NCBI RefSeq assembly: GCF_018881775.1
Contig: NZ_JACVPR010000001.1
Location: 248,001 to 312,000 of the forward strand
Reading direction: 5' to 3'
DNA from: Polynucleobacter sp. MWH-Loch1C5
GTDB lineage: Bacteria; Pseudomonadota; Gammaproteobacteria; Burkholderiales; Burkholderiaceae
DNA length: 64,000 bases
Shown here piece by piece: positions 27,448 to 36,180 of the stretch. A program made the translations under genes and the position numbers. The stretch's first letter is position 1. Every line of letters begins with the position of its first letter. The notes under the pieces were generated by a model. That model was not told where the DNA came from. It was given only the letters and a program-made list of their open reading frames with translations, and searched no databases.

Positions 27448-27667
27448 GTCGCCAACGCTCACTCCAGCGCCACCAGCGCTGGCGCACCCAACTCGCTAAG
27501 ACACCGCCCATGAGCATACCCGCTAAGATGGGATGGTTCATGAGTAGCGTCCATAAATCTTGTCCAGAATTGATCATGAATGAGAGAGTGTCATGCCACG
27601 ATCCATCAGGGTTCAATGTTGCATAGTGATGCAGCAAACGTTCACAAACATTAGGCACCTCATTCAT
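27428..27667 (-). CDS. Small hypothetical membrane protein, 79 aa
   Basis: No family recognised. It has one probable membrane segment (about residues 44-59, HPILAGMLMGGVLASWV) followed by a strongly basic, Trp/Arg-rich C-terminus (RQRWWRWSERWRLKLK). Its ATG overlaps the stop of the 39-codon gene upstream (ATGA), which suggests translational coupling. Its 3' end overlaps the converging phosphatase gene by 20 bp. Confidence 0.55.
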   Translation of the reverse strand: MNEVPNVCERLLHHYATLNPDGSWHDTLSFMINSGQDLWTLLMNHPILAGMLMGGVLASWVRQRWWRWSERWRLKLKTV

Positions 27668-27783
27668 AGGCGCCCCACCAATACAAGTGTGGCGAGATAG
27701 ACGATCTTTTTCAAATAATAGTTCGAAGACTTGCGACGATTTCTAACTTGAGCCGTACCGGCATTAAATGGCATATCGGGCAT
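27664..27783 (-). CDS. Small hypothetical protein, 39 aa
   Basis: A short frame starting MPDMPFNAGTAQ, with a basic stretch (VRNRRKSSNYYLKK) and a C-terminal hydrophobic stretch (IVYLATLVLVG). Support comes from a strong AAAAGGAG ribosome-binding site 6-7 bp before the ATG and a 4-bp overlap with the next small gene. No family recognised; it looks like a one-helix membrane peptide. Confidence 0.55.
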   Translation of the reverse strand: MPDMPFNAGTAQVRNRRKSSNYYLKKIVYLATLVLVGRL

Positions 27784-27892
27784 GGTGATCTCCTTTTAGA
27801 AAAAGAAAAGGATGCCCTAAGTCGAGTGAATTTACGAGTTCTCTATGACTGAAAATGGTGTAGGAAAACGCCGTGATTTCAGTGTCATTCAA

Positions 27893-28216
27893 TTACCAAA
27901 AACGCCAGTAGCCTGGGCGTGGACTTAAACGTAATTGATCATTTCGTCTTTGCTCTTGCTGTAAGGCAGACGTTAAAAAGCGAATGATTTCTTCTTGATG
28001 CTTAGCGCAGTCAATTTTTTGACTTTGCAGACGTTCTTGCGCCGCACGTCTCACGGGTGGCTCTAATTCGTAGGTACTTTGGCCAAGACCTGTTTGATCA
28101 GCCAGACAAAGCTGAAATGAATTCATCGCTTCCACACGAGCATTCACCTTTTCAGGACTGAGCGTCGTGCAAGCACTAAGAGTCAAGGCAAAACCGATGA
28201 GTACAAAATGACGCAT
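27893..28216 (-). CDS. Small putative lipoprotein, 107 aa
   Basis: MRHFVLIGFALTLSACTTLS is a lipoprotein signal with lipobox LSAC (lipidated Cys at residue 16). The mature part is helical and charged, with two further cysteines, one near residue 37 and one in IDCAKHQ near residue 70, which might form a disulfide. No family recognised. It stands alone between the small-peptide pair and modE. Confidence 0.65.
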   Translation of the reverse strand: MRHFVLIGFALTLSACTTLSPEKVNARVEAMNSFQLCLADQTGLGQSTYELEPPVRRAAQERLQSQKIDCAKHQEEIIRFLTSALQQEQRRNDQLRLSPRPGYWRFW

Positions 28217-28271
28217 TTTGATTCCTCATGAAAGATGTCAATTTAAGTGTAACGAGATTTATCAAATGACG

Positions 28272-29042
28272 CTAAACCCCTAATGCGATTACCACAGCTG
28301 ACTCATCAATCGCTGCCATCACTTCTTGCTTATTTTTAACGCTGACAGTCGGATCAAGAAAACCCGCCAGCTGTATGGATGGTCCCAAGGCCATGCTCAC
28401 TTGACGATCTGTCTTAGAGCGTGAAACCCGACTGACATAGCCCTTCAATAAATTGACCTGACCTAGCGCAACAATCGTCGGTGCAATAGTCACGGCTGTG
28501 GCCTTACATAGCGCCAAAATAGGCATCTTTTTTTTCAAGCCCAACAACTCAAGACTCTCATGAGTAATCCGCGCACACAATAACTGACCATCGGCTAAAG
28601 CCATGACAATTCGGACTCCAATCGGGGTTTGAATAATGTCTGCAACCGTGGCTGGTAATTGATTCCGCATACTCGTACGAATGCCAATCCCCATCATGCT
28701 GGAGACTTGATTGGCGCCCCCTTGAGATACGCCCTGAAGCTGAGCAAGGGTTTGGGCTTTTGCTTGCGCTAGCAGGTCAGCAGCCTGCAGAACTTGCAAG
28801 CCCGCCGGCGTTAGGAATGCACCTCCCCCTCCTGAACCACCAACCGACTTATCCAATAATGGCATTCCAGCTAGATTTGAGAGAGTCTCAATCGCCTGCC
28901 ATGCTGCTTTATAGCTCACCCCATTGACTCTCGCAGCCTCTGAAATTGAGCCTGACTGATGAATCGCACGCAACACTTCCACCCTTTTGTCGGTAGAGGC
29001 GTTGCCCAAGACTTGATCAAATTGAATTGTTTTTGTTTTCAA
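28272..29042 (-). CDS. modE: Molybdate-responsive regulator ModE
   Basis: A 256-residue protein with an N-terminal LysR-like winged helix (RAIHQSGSISEAARVNGVSYKAAWQAIE, residues ~26-52) carrying the ModE loop VGGSGGGGAFLTPAG, and two C-terminal Mop/TOBE domains that bind molybdate (about 118-180 and 190-255). ModE-molybdate represses modABC. It is divergent from modA, and the intergenic region contains a matching operator. Confidence 0.93.
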   Translation of the reverse strand: MKTKTIQFDQVLGNASTDKRVEVLRAIHQSGSISEAARVNGVSYKAAWQAIETLSNLAGMPLLDKSVGGSGGGGAFLTPAGLQVLQAADLLAQAKAQTLAQLQGVSQGGANQVSSMMGIGIRTSMRNQLPATVADIIQTPIGVRIVMALADGQLLCARITHESLELLGLKKKMPILALCKATAVTIAPTIVALGQVNLLKGYVSRVSRSKTDRQVSMALGPSIQLAGFLDPTVSVKNKQEVMAAIDESAVVIALGV

Positions 29043-29073
29043 AACAGACTCCCTGATAGGGATATTATCCTAT

Positions 29074-29896
<823 letters not shown>

Positions 29897-29929
29897 CGAG
29901 ATCAGAATAATCAATACCTCAAGTTAACT

Positions 29930-30607
29930 ATGTCACCACAAGCCATACAAGCTATTTCTCTGACCCTACAGCTCGCCTGTATAAGCACGCTGATTCTTTT
30001 GATCATTGCGACCCCATTGGCTTGGTGGCTATCGCAGACCGAATCAAGATTGCGACCAGCCATTGGTGCACTGGTCACCCTACCCTTGGTACTGCCACCG
30101 ACAGTATTGGGTTTTTACATATTAGTACTATTAGGGCCCCAAGGTTGGATTGGGCAAGTCACCCAGTCACTCGGCTTAGGTCTACTGTCTTTTTCCATGA
30201 GTGGTTTAGTGATTGGCTCAGTGATTTTTTCATTACCCTTTGCCGTCCAGCCTATTCAGTATGCCTTTGAGGCGATAGGCCGGCGTCCGATGGAAGTTGC
30301 ATACACCCTCGGTGCCAAACCACTTGATGCTTTTTTTACTGTGGCACTCCCCTTAGCAAAACCAGGTTTACTCACAGCCACGGTCTTAAGTTTTGCCCAC
30401 ACAGTGGGTGAGTTTGGCGTGGTGCTAATGATTGGCGGGAATATCCCCGGCGAAACTCGTGTTGTATCTACACAAATTTTTGGTCATGTGGAAGCCATGG
30501 AATATCGAGAAGCTCACATCTTATCTGCAGGTATGGTGATTTTTTCTTTTATGGTTCTAATCGCTTTGGCGCGCCTCAAAAAGCACTCGTCTAGGGTGAT
30601 GTCATGA
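29930..30607 (+). CDS. modB: Molybdate ABC transporter permease
   Basis: A 225-residue inner-membrane protein with five to six helices and the ABC permease EAA loop near residues 116-140 (EAIGRRPMEVAYTLGAKPLDAF). FPLVLPPTVLGFYILVLLG-type sequence in the second helix region is typical of ModB/CysTW permeases. The gap from modA is 33 bp, and the stop overlaps the modC start by 4 bp. Confidence 0.94.
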   Translation: MSPQAIQAISLTLQLACISTLILLIIATPLAWWLSQTESRLRPAIGALVTLPLVLPPTVLGFYILVLLGPQGWIGQVTQSLGLGLLSFSMSGLVIGSVIFSLPFAVQPIQYAFEAIGRRPMEVAYTLGAKPLDAFFTVALPLAKPGLLTATVLSFAHTVGEFGVVLMIGGNIPGETRVVSTQIFGHVEAMEYREAHILSAGMVIFSFMVLIALARLKKHSSRVMS

Positions 30608-31683
30608 GCACCTCCTCGACGTTACAGATTCAGTTACAACTACAACGAGATCATTTTTCATTGAATCTCGATCTAGAACTTCCCAACCAGGGGGTCACTG
30701 TTTTCTTTGGGCCTTCCGGCTGCGGCAAAACGACCACACTCAGATGTGTTGCTGGCTTAGAAAAAGCTCAAGGTCGCATTCAACTCTGTGACAAGATTTG
30801 GCAAGATACCGATCGTGATAGTCACTTACCCACATGGTCTAGAAAGTTAGGTTATGTTTTTCAGGAAGCCAGTCTTTTTGAACATTTAACCGTGCAAGCC
30901 AATCTTGAATATGGGCTCAAGAGACAAATTTCACCCAATCCTAGTGCTCTTAAAGAAGCTGTTGATCTATTGGGTATTGCGTCACTCTTGCAACGCCAAG
31001 TGCAAGATTTATCAGGTGGTGAGCGGCAAAGAATTGCAATTGCTAGAGCATTAGCAACACAACCTGAAATCCTTCTGTTAGATGAACCGCTTGCTTCACT
31101 CGACATCTCTAGACGCGAAGAGATTTTGCCTTGGCTAGAAAAAATGCATCAGGGCTTAAAAATTCCCGTCTTGTATGTCACGCACAGCTTAACTGAACTC
31201 ACCCGCCTAGCAGACTTTGTGGTGTTTATGAATACTGGTCAGTCCATTCTCCAGGGCCCCATCATGAAAGTTCTCACCGACCCGATATGTTCAGATGTGC
31301 TTGGCAAGGAAGCGGGGACGCTCCTAGCTGGCGTAGTGACCGAGATGGATAACCAGTTCAAACTAAGCGGTATCGATTTACCGATTGGGCGAATTTGGGT
31401 TAGCGAGTCATACCCACTGGGTAGCTCGGTCAGAGTCTTCGTGAGAGCTAACGACGTACTTATTTCCCCAGAGCCCATCTTGACGAGCTCGGCCCAAAAC
31501 CAGTTCGTAGGCCGCATTCAAAAAATTGACCAAGACTCAAAATCTGCACAAGCTCTACTCACTATAGATTGTCAGGGTGAAGCCCTACTCGCTCGCGTGA
31601 CACAAAAAGCATTACACGATCTAGGATTACTCACAGGTTCAACAGTGTTCTGCCTACTCAAATCCGTGGCTACCCGACGCTGA
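30604..31683 (+). CDS. modC: Molybdate ABC transporter ATP-binding protein
   Basis: A 359-residue ATPase: Walker A FGPSGCGKTT (about residues 36-45), signature LSGGERQRIAIARAL, Walker B ILLLDEPLASLD and a switch His in YVTHSLTEL. The C-terminal ~70 residues form a Mop/TOBE domain, so ModC itself can sense molybdate. It overlaps modB by 4 bp and closes the operon. A small 7-bp hairpin without a T-run starts at its stop codon. Confidence 0.94.
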   Translation: MSTSSTLQIQLQLQRDHFSLNLDLELPNQGVTVFFGPSGCGKTTTLRCVAGLEKAQGRIQLCDKIWQDTDRDSHLPTWSRKLGYVFQEASLFEHLTVQANLEYGLKRQISPNPSALKEAVDLLGIASLLQRQVQDLSGGERQRIAIARALATQPEILLLDEPLASLDISRREEILPWLEKMHQGLKIPVLYVTHSLTELTRLADFVVFMNTGQSILQGPIMKVLTDPICSDVLGKEAGTLLAGVVTEMDNQFKLSGIDLPIGRIWVSESYPLGSSVRVFVRANDVLISPEPILTSSAQNQFVGRIQKIDQDSKSAQALLTIDCQGEALLARVTQKALHDLGLLTGSTVFCLLKSVATRR

Positions 31684-31745
31684 ATGATTTCTCATTCAGG
31701 TTGCTCGCTGGTAAAACCATGCGGCAATAAAAGCTATCATTGCGT

Positions 31746-32957
31746 ATGCGCAAGACTAGCCCCAACCATCACTCACTCCATGCATCTTCAGCATCCCTAG
31801 TGATTATTTTTGCCGAACTACTGGGCACCTCTTTGTGGTTTTCCATGAATAGTGTTGCCGATAATTTAATGACTGCTTGGCAGGTTAATCTGGCTGGCAT
31901 TGGGTTTCTGACCAATGCGGTGCAACTAGGCTTTGTAGTGGGCACACTAGTCTTTGCCATTTTCGGAATCGCTGATCGCTTTCGACCTAGCCAGCTTTTC
32001 GCACTCTGCTGTCTCTTAGGGGCCACATCCAACACCCTATTCGCCCTCTATGCAAACAATCTACTGATGGGCTCTGTTTTTCGCTTCATTGTCGGCATCT
32101 GTCTAGCCGGAATTTACCCTATCGGCATGAAATTGATTATGACTTGGGACCCTGAACACGCCTCACAACGGCTTGCTCAATTGGTAGGGATGCTGACTCT
32201 TGGCACCGCACTTCCGCACGCCACGCGTTACCTCAGCATGGATTGGTCATGGCAAGCAGTGATATTAGTTTCTTCTATCTGTGGCTTGATCGCCATGAGC
32301 CTGATCCTGTGGCTCGGCGATGGCCCTCACCTTAAACTGAATCCAATGGCCAGAGTACAACTGAAAGGTATTCGTCATCTATTTAGTGTTCAGCAATATA
32401 GAAGCGCTGCGTTAGGTTACTTCGGGCATATGTGGGAACTCTATGCTTTTTGGGCGTTAGTGCCCTTCTTAATTGCCCAAACACATGGGATCTCTAATCC
32501 CATTGAGCTGTCTGCCTGGAGTTTTGCCGTGATTGCGGTAGGCTCTTTAGGCTGTTTTATTGGCGGGCAACTGAGTACTCAATGGGGAAATGTCAAAGTC
32601 GCCTCATGGGCTCTCGGATTATCTGCTAGCTGCTGCTTCATCTACCCTTGGATGAAGGAAGTCAGTCCAGCACTTCAAATCATCTTCTGGTTGGTCTGGG
32701 GCATGAGCGTGGTGGCAGATTCACCACAGTTCTCGGCACTCTCAGCCAAAGCATGCCCTCCAGAAAATGTCGGCACCGCTCTGACCATTCAAAATGCGCT
32801 GGGCTTTACGATCACGATGATTTCTATACAAGTTAGCACCGTCTTACTACCCTATCTGAGCAGTTACATTAGCTGGTTACTATTCCCGGGACCTGTGATT
32901 GGCTTAATTCTTCTCAATCGCGGGCAAACAAGTATTGGGTCAGCTAATCTTCGCTAG
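31746..32957 (+). CDS. MFS transporter
   Basis: A ~403-residue protein with about 12 membrane helices and the MFS organisation, with a conserved LLGTSLWFSMNSVADNL first helix and an AGIYPIGMKLIMTWDP segment after helix 4-5. It resembles the CynX/NarK-like general MFS type; the substrate cannot be assigned. The ATG at 31746 is preferred to a TTG two codons earlier. Its 3' end overlaps a small convergent gene by 14 bp. Confidence 0.88.
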   Translation: MRKTSPNHHSLHASSASLVIIFAELLGTSLWFSMNSVADNLMTAWQVNLAGIGFLTNAVQLGFVVGTLVFAIFGIADRFRPSQLFALCCLLGATSNTLFALYANNLLMGSVFRFIVGICLAGIYPIGMKLIMTWDPEHASQRLAQLVGMLTLGTALPHATRYLSMDWSWQAVILVSSICGLIAMSLILWLGDGPHLKLNPMARVQLKGIRHLFSVQQYRSAALGYFGHMWELYAFWALVPFLIAQTHGISNPIELSAWSFAVIAVGSLGCFIGGQLSTQWGNVKVASWALGLSASCCFIYPWMKEVSPALQIIFWLVWGMSVVADSPQFSALSAKACPPENVGTALTIQNALGFTITMISIQVSTVLLPYLSSYISWLLFPGPVIGLILLNRGQTSIGSANLR

Positions 32958-33114
32958 ACTGAGCCTGATCCTTGACTGGAGCTTGAGGAGCATTCATCTC
33001 CAACTTGGGTACCACCATTTTTTCACCGTCCCAAACTTGGCCACACCAGCACTCACCCTGCTCGTTGATGATGCAAGTACCTGACCCACAACATCTCGTG
33101 TCACGTTGACTCAT
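32944..33114 (-). CDS. Small Cys-rich protein, 56 aa
   Basis: The frame starts MSQRDTRCCGSGTC and continues EQGECWCGQVWDG. Five cysteines lie within the first 25 residues in a CC-x4-C-x7-CxC array, suggesting a metal site or disulfides. The rest is acidic and Pro/Gln-rich. I recall similar short proteins in betaproteobacteria but know no function. It has a GGCAAAATG start context, and its stop overlaps the MFS gene end. Confidence 0.62.
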   Translation of the reverse strand: MSQRDTRCCGSGTCIINEQGECWCGQVWDGEKMVVPKLEMNAPQAPVKDQAQSSED

Positions 33115-33247
33115 TTTGCCTCCATCATGATTTGCTTTGATTCTAGCCTTTCCTCAAAGACGGTGCATAGGCACTCTCGAAAACCTTATTTTGGGTTTCA
33201 GCAAGAAAACACGAGATGAGGTATCTTGATGATTCAGACCTACGCCT

Positions 33248-33646
33248 ATGCTTAATTCTCAGACCAAACTGCCTTTAAAAGTCTTATACGATGGCTCCTG
33301 CCCTCTTTGCCAAATTGAAATCAATCATCTAAAGCACTTGGCAAGTAAGGATATGAATAACCCACTTCGGTTCATCGATATCAGCCAAGATCACATTGAA
33401 AATACCTGTTATCTCAATGATCGCATAGCCTTACTTAAACGTTTCCATGTAGAGTTCGATGATGGCACTCGACTATCCGGTGCAGCAGCCTTTGCACAGA
33501 TGTGGCTTTATTTACCTGGTTGGCGTTATTTAGGTCTCATAGCTCAACTACCTGGCATGCTTTTTGTGCTGGAATGTTTCTATCGATTATTTTTAGTGAT
33601 TAGACCTAGCATGCAAAGAATAATGCGTACATTGAAACCCAATTGA
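33248..33646 (+). CDS. DCC family thiol-disulfide oxidoreductase-like protein (DUF393)
   Basis: A 132-residue protein with the DCC motif in LYDGSCPLCQIEINHL (residues ~13-28), including a CxxC pair, and the downstream GTRLSGAAAFAQMW segment typical of DUF393. The family is named thiol-disulfide oxidoreductase but has little biochemistry. A DsbA-family gene follows 43 bp downstream on the same strand, so a shared redox role is plausible. Confidence 0.9.
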   Translation: MLNSQTKLPLKVLYDGSCPLCQIEINHLKHLASKDMNNPLRFIDISQDHIENTCYLNDRIALLKRFHVEFDDGTRLSGAAAFAQMWLYLPGWRYLGLIAQLPGMLFVLECFYRLFLVIRPSMQRIMRTLKPN

Positions 33647-33689
33647 TCTCTTCAATACCTCCTAGACTCTTTTTAGAACCCAAACCTTC

Positions 33690-34352
33690 ATGAAACCGAC
33701 CATTAAGATTGACTTCGTCTCAGATATTGCCTGCCCTTGGTGCGCCGTTGGATATGGAAACCTAGCGCTATCGATGGCAAGCATGAGAGATCAAGCTGAT
33801 TTTTTGGTACATTACCGGGCCTTTCAATTGAATCCCCAGATGCCATTAGGGGGCCAGGATGCGATGGAGCATCTCACACAAAAATATGGTTTAAGTCTCA
33901 CGCAGGTACAAAGCAATCAGGCTCAAATCCGAGCACGCGCCAAAGAAGTTGGCTTTGATTTTCATCCCGAGGGACGCAAGCGCGTCTACAACACCTTTCA
34001 ATGTCACCGCTTACTCTATTGGGTAGCTCATGAAATCGGATTAGCGCAGCAGGCATCTTTGAAAAAAGAGCTACTCAATACATATTTCTGCTTAGCTCTG
34101 AGTATCGATGATATTAAAAATATCTTAGATGCTGTATACCGAGCGGGTCTAGATATAAAACGCGCTCAAGAGATAATCAGTAGTTATGAATTTACTGAAG
34201 AGGTTAAGGCTGAAGAAAATTTCTACAAAAATTTAGGTATACATTCAGTACCATCTATGATCGTGAATGATCAATACCTCCTGCAAGGAGCTCAAGACCA
34301 TCATTCACTCACACGATCATTTCAAAAAATACTTGAAGAAGCTTCAAACTAA
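33690..34352 (+). CDS. DsbA family (FrnE-like) oxidoreductase
   Basis: A 220-residue protein without a signal peptide. The thioredoxin-fold active site CPWC is in FVSDIACPWCAVGYG (residues ~13-24), the helical insertion follows, and the C-terminal cis-Pro region is GIHSVPSMIVNDQYLLQGAQ. This is the FrnE/2-hydroxychromene-isomerase-like cytoplasmic branch. It is the last chromosomal gene before the island boundary. A stem of TTAACTAGG arms (34370-34400) follows the stop. Confidence 0.92.
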   Translation: MKPTIKIDFVSDIACPWCAVGYGNLALSMASMRDQADFLVHYRAFQLNPQMPLGGQDAMEHLTQKYGLSLTQVQSNQAQIRARAKEVGFDFHPEGRKRVYNTFQCHRLLYWVAHEIGLAQQASLKKELLNTYFCLALSIDDIKNILDAVYRAGLDIKRAQEIISSYEFTEEVKAEENFYKNLGIHSVPSMIVNDQYLLQGAQDHHSLTRSFQKILEEASN

Positions 34353-34369
34353 TACAGCGCTACTAGAAA

Positions 34370-34400
34370 TTAACTAGGAGAAGCTAGCTCCCCTAGTTAA
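34370..34400 (+). repeat. Hairpin after the DsbA-family gene
   Basis: Arms TTAACTAGG and CCTAGTTAA around a 13-nt centre that can pair further. Only a weak T-stretch follows, so it may be an inefficient terminator. Confidence 0.45.
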
Positions 34401-34468
34401 ATGATATTTATTCATGCCTAGAATCAGTCACACCCAAACTAATTTGAGGCGCATTTCTCAAAAAATTA

Positions 34469-34658
34469 CTACTTCCAGCTAAGATTTAATTTCTTATGCG
34501 ATGCCGCACAATCTCTTAAATAAAGATTGATGAGACTTTGATAAGGAATACCAACCTCTTCAGATATGGACTTGAAGTAACTCACAGAATCTTCCTCCAA
34601 ACGAATGGTAGTCGGCTTCTTTAGCATAGAAGCATAGGGATTTTTACGAGCAAATGAG
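34469..34658 (-). pseudogene. Truncated CopG/BrnA-type antitoxin, cut at the island border
   Basis: From the ATG at 34627 the frame encodes 52 residues with a ribbon-helix-helix-like domain: KKPTTIRLEEDSVSYFKS and GIPYQSLINLYLRDC. In the family the text before it reads like KNPYA-x3-LKK. That text is present upstream here (FARKNPYASMLKKP) but runs straight into the tRNA-Cys repeat at 34658 with no start codon of its own. The toxin-contacting N-terminus and the toxin gene are missing. The remaining domain could still be translated from 34627. Confidence 0.7.
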
Positions 34659-34705
34659 AACTGGAGGCGGGACCCGGAATCGAACCGAGGTCAACGGCTT
34701 TGCAG
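34659..34705. repeat. Left direct repeat (orphan tRNA-Cys 3' fragment, att-like)
   Basis: Identical over 47 bp to 59949-59995. It ends in CTTTGCAG, the anticodon region of tRNA-Cys, after which the sequence is unrelated to the tRNA 5' half, so it cannot encode a functional tRNA. Confidence 0.9.
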
Positions 34706-34865
34706 ATAACGTGATGATTTCAAACAGTTTTTTCTTCAAAGTCTAACCCGGCCGTAGATTCGATGTCCTATTTGCAGACTCGAACTTGGCGTCAAGTGGC
34801 AGTTATCGTAGGTCAAGCGGCATCGACACTGAGTGCCATGAACAATGTCGGGAAAACCGACAAAT

Positions 34866-34889
34866 TAAAAAGCCACCCAAAGGTGGCTA
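34866..34889 (-). terminator. Rho-independent terminator after doxX
   Basis: AGCCACC/GGTGGCT stem with a CAAA loop; on the minus strand it runs into TTTTTAATTTG. It ends the marR-doxX transcript just inside the left island end. Confidence 0.82.
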
Positions 34890-34907
34890 AGATAGCTTCA
34901 TTAGATA

Positions 34908-35315
34908 TTAAGCAGATTTACGTCCATCAAAACTAAATCGGCCAGATTCTGAAGTAGCCAAAATTAGTAAACCACCGATTACTGCAATATTCTTAAAGAA
35001 TAGTAATTGCGCAACGAAAGCCTGCTCCGCAGGTGCCGCCCAATATGCATGCCCCACTATCGATGCAGCTAATGTAAATATAGCAAGAATTATTGCCACG
35101 ATTTTTGTTTTATAACCCACTAGTAAGGCCAAGCTGCCAACTACTTCAATCAATATGGTAATCGCTACCGCAAGCGATGCTGCCGGAATACCTAACGAAT
35201 TAAAGTATCCCACCGTTCCCTCAAAGCTACCAATCTTTGATATGCCTGCAGGTAAAAATAACGCGACAATCAACAATCGACCTAAGATATTTATAAGACT
35301 TTGTGATGCATTCAT
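34908..35315 (-). CDS. DoxX family membrane protein
   Basis: A 135-residue protein with four membrane helices (about 10-27, 48-67, 73-91 and 103-121) and the DoxX pattern FLPAGISKI at the N-terminus. DoxX-like proteins act with thiol or quinone oxidoreductases in oxidative-stress responses. It is downstream of a MarR regulator on the same strand with a 25-bp gap and is probably regulated by it. This pair is the first gene unit inside the island. Confidence 0.88.
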   Translation of the reverse strand: MNASQSLINILGRLLIVALFLPAGISKIGSFEGTVGYFNSLGIPAASLAVAITILIEVVGSLALLVGYKTKIVAIILAIFTLAASIVGHAYWAAPAEQAFVAQLLFFKNIAVIGGLLILATSESGRFSFDGRKSA

Positions 35316-35340
35316 GATGACTCCTAATTGATAGTTAAAG

Positions 35341-35757
35341 TTAATTCAATACAGACTTAATAAGAGTTAATGACTTCCGAACCTTCTCAAGTTCTTCTTT
35401 ACTCAATTGATTAAACGCTTTGCTTAGATATTCAATATGCTCAGGAAAAACTCTTTTGAATAGACGATCACCTGCCTTGGTCAATTGAACTCTGTAGCTT
35501 CTTGCATCCTCTTCATTAACCAAGCGCTCGATGAGCCCTTTTGTTTCCATCCTTTCGAGAACACCAGTCATAGTCCCTTTAAGAATTAGTGTTTTTTCTC
35601 CTAATTCTTTACAAGTCATGGGTGGCTGATTTCCCAGTGTGGCCAAAATATCAAATTGGGTTTCAGTTAAACCCATGGATTTGATATGACGAGCTGAATA
35701 TCGTTCAAACGCCTGATAAGTCGTCGCCAAGTCTTTAATTAAAGGTAAAAAAGTCAT
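35341..35757 (-). CDS. MarR family transcriptional regulator
   Basis: A 138-residue MarR protein with the winged helix at residues ~35-95 (LTETQFDILATLGNQPPMTCKELGEKTLI and the wing region GLIERLVNEEDARSYRVQLT). MarR proteins repress stress or aromatic-response genes and release DNA on binding phenolic ligands or on oxidation. A palindrome 21 bp before its start is a likely autoregulatory operator for marR-doxX. Confidence 0.9.
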   Translation of the reverse strand: MTFLPLIKDLATTYQAFERYSARHIKSMGLTETQFDILATLGNQPPMTCKELGEKTLILKGTMTGVLERMETKGLIERLVNEEDARSYRVQLTKAGDRLFKRVFPEHIEYLSKAFNQLSKEELEKVRKSLTLIKSVLN

Positions 35758-35777
35758 AACTTACTCATTTAGTTTGT

Positions 35778-35800
35778 ACACGTACTATTATAGTACGTGT
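35778..35800. promoter_or_regulatory. Palindromic MarR operator candidate
   Basis: Perfect 11-bp arms ACACGTACTAT and complement around one T, with further TTGTAC and GTACTAT half-sites on both sides. It sits 21 bp upstream of the MarR ATG. The rest of 35801-36180 holds a BenM-type site and otherwise A+T-rich sequence, with no gene seen. Confidence 0.7.
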
Positions 35801-36006
35801 TTGTACTATTTGCTTGGCACCCATAAACACTTTAATTTAAAGAACTACTACGTTGTAACGATGAGCACTTTAAGCTCGCAGAAATTTAAAACTCTATGCT
35901 GATGCATTACTAATGAAATTGCTCAAGTGTTATGACCACTCTCATTTGTCTAAAAAAACCTCTTTCAATATCAATAGCTTAAGAAGAAATTATTTAGTTA
36001 ATTAAG

Positions 36007-36021
36007 ATACCTTATAGGTAT
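36007..36021. promoter_or_regulatory. BenM/CatM-type LysR site upstream of livK
   Basis: ATAC-CTTATAG-GTAT, an exact match to the ATAC-N7-GTAT consensus of BenM/CatM. The core is longer: ATACCT-N3-AGGTAT. It lies 160 bp before the livK start. The same element with its flank (TTAA, then ACA, then ACTAA) recurs before the porin gene. Confidence 0.65.
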
Positions 36022-36180
36022 TAAAAACATACTAAAACAGTGTTGGACTGCTATTTTTTAGCCCTGTATTGTCCCAACAAAGCTCTGATTTATACCGTAT
36101 TGATATAGATAAAAGTGCATCTATGTGAGCTTGAATATCTAGCGAAGTACGTGATAACGCATTAACAAAAGGACAGAAAT

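Noticed and set aside
34763..34936. A 57-residue frame just inside the left island end, checked as a possible integrase remnant
   Set aside because: The translation has no tyrosine-recombinase motif and its end overlaps doxX on the other strand; I see no recognisable gene in 34706-34860.
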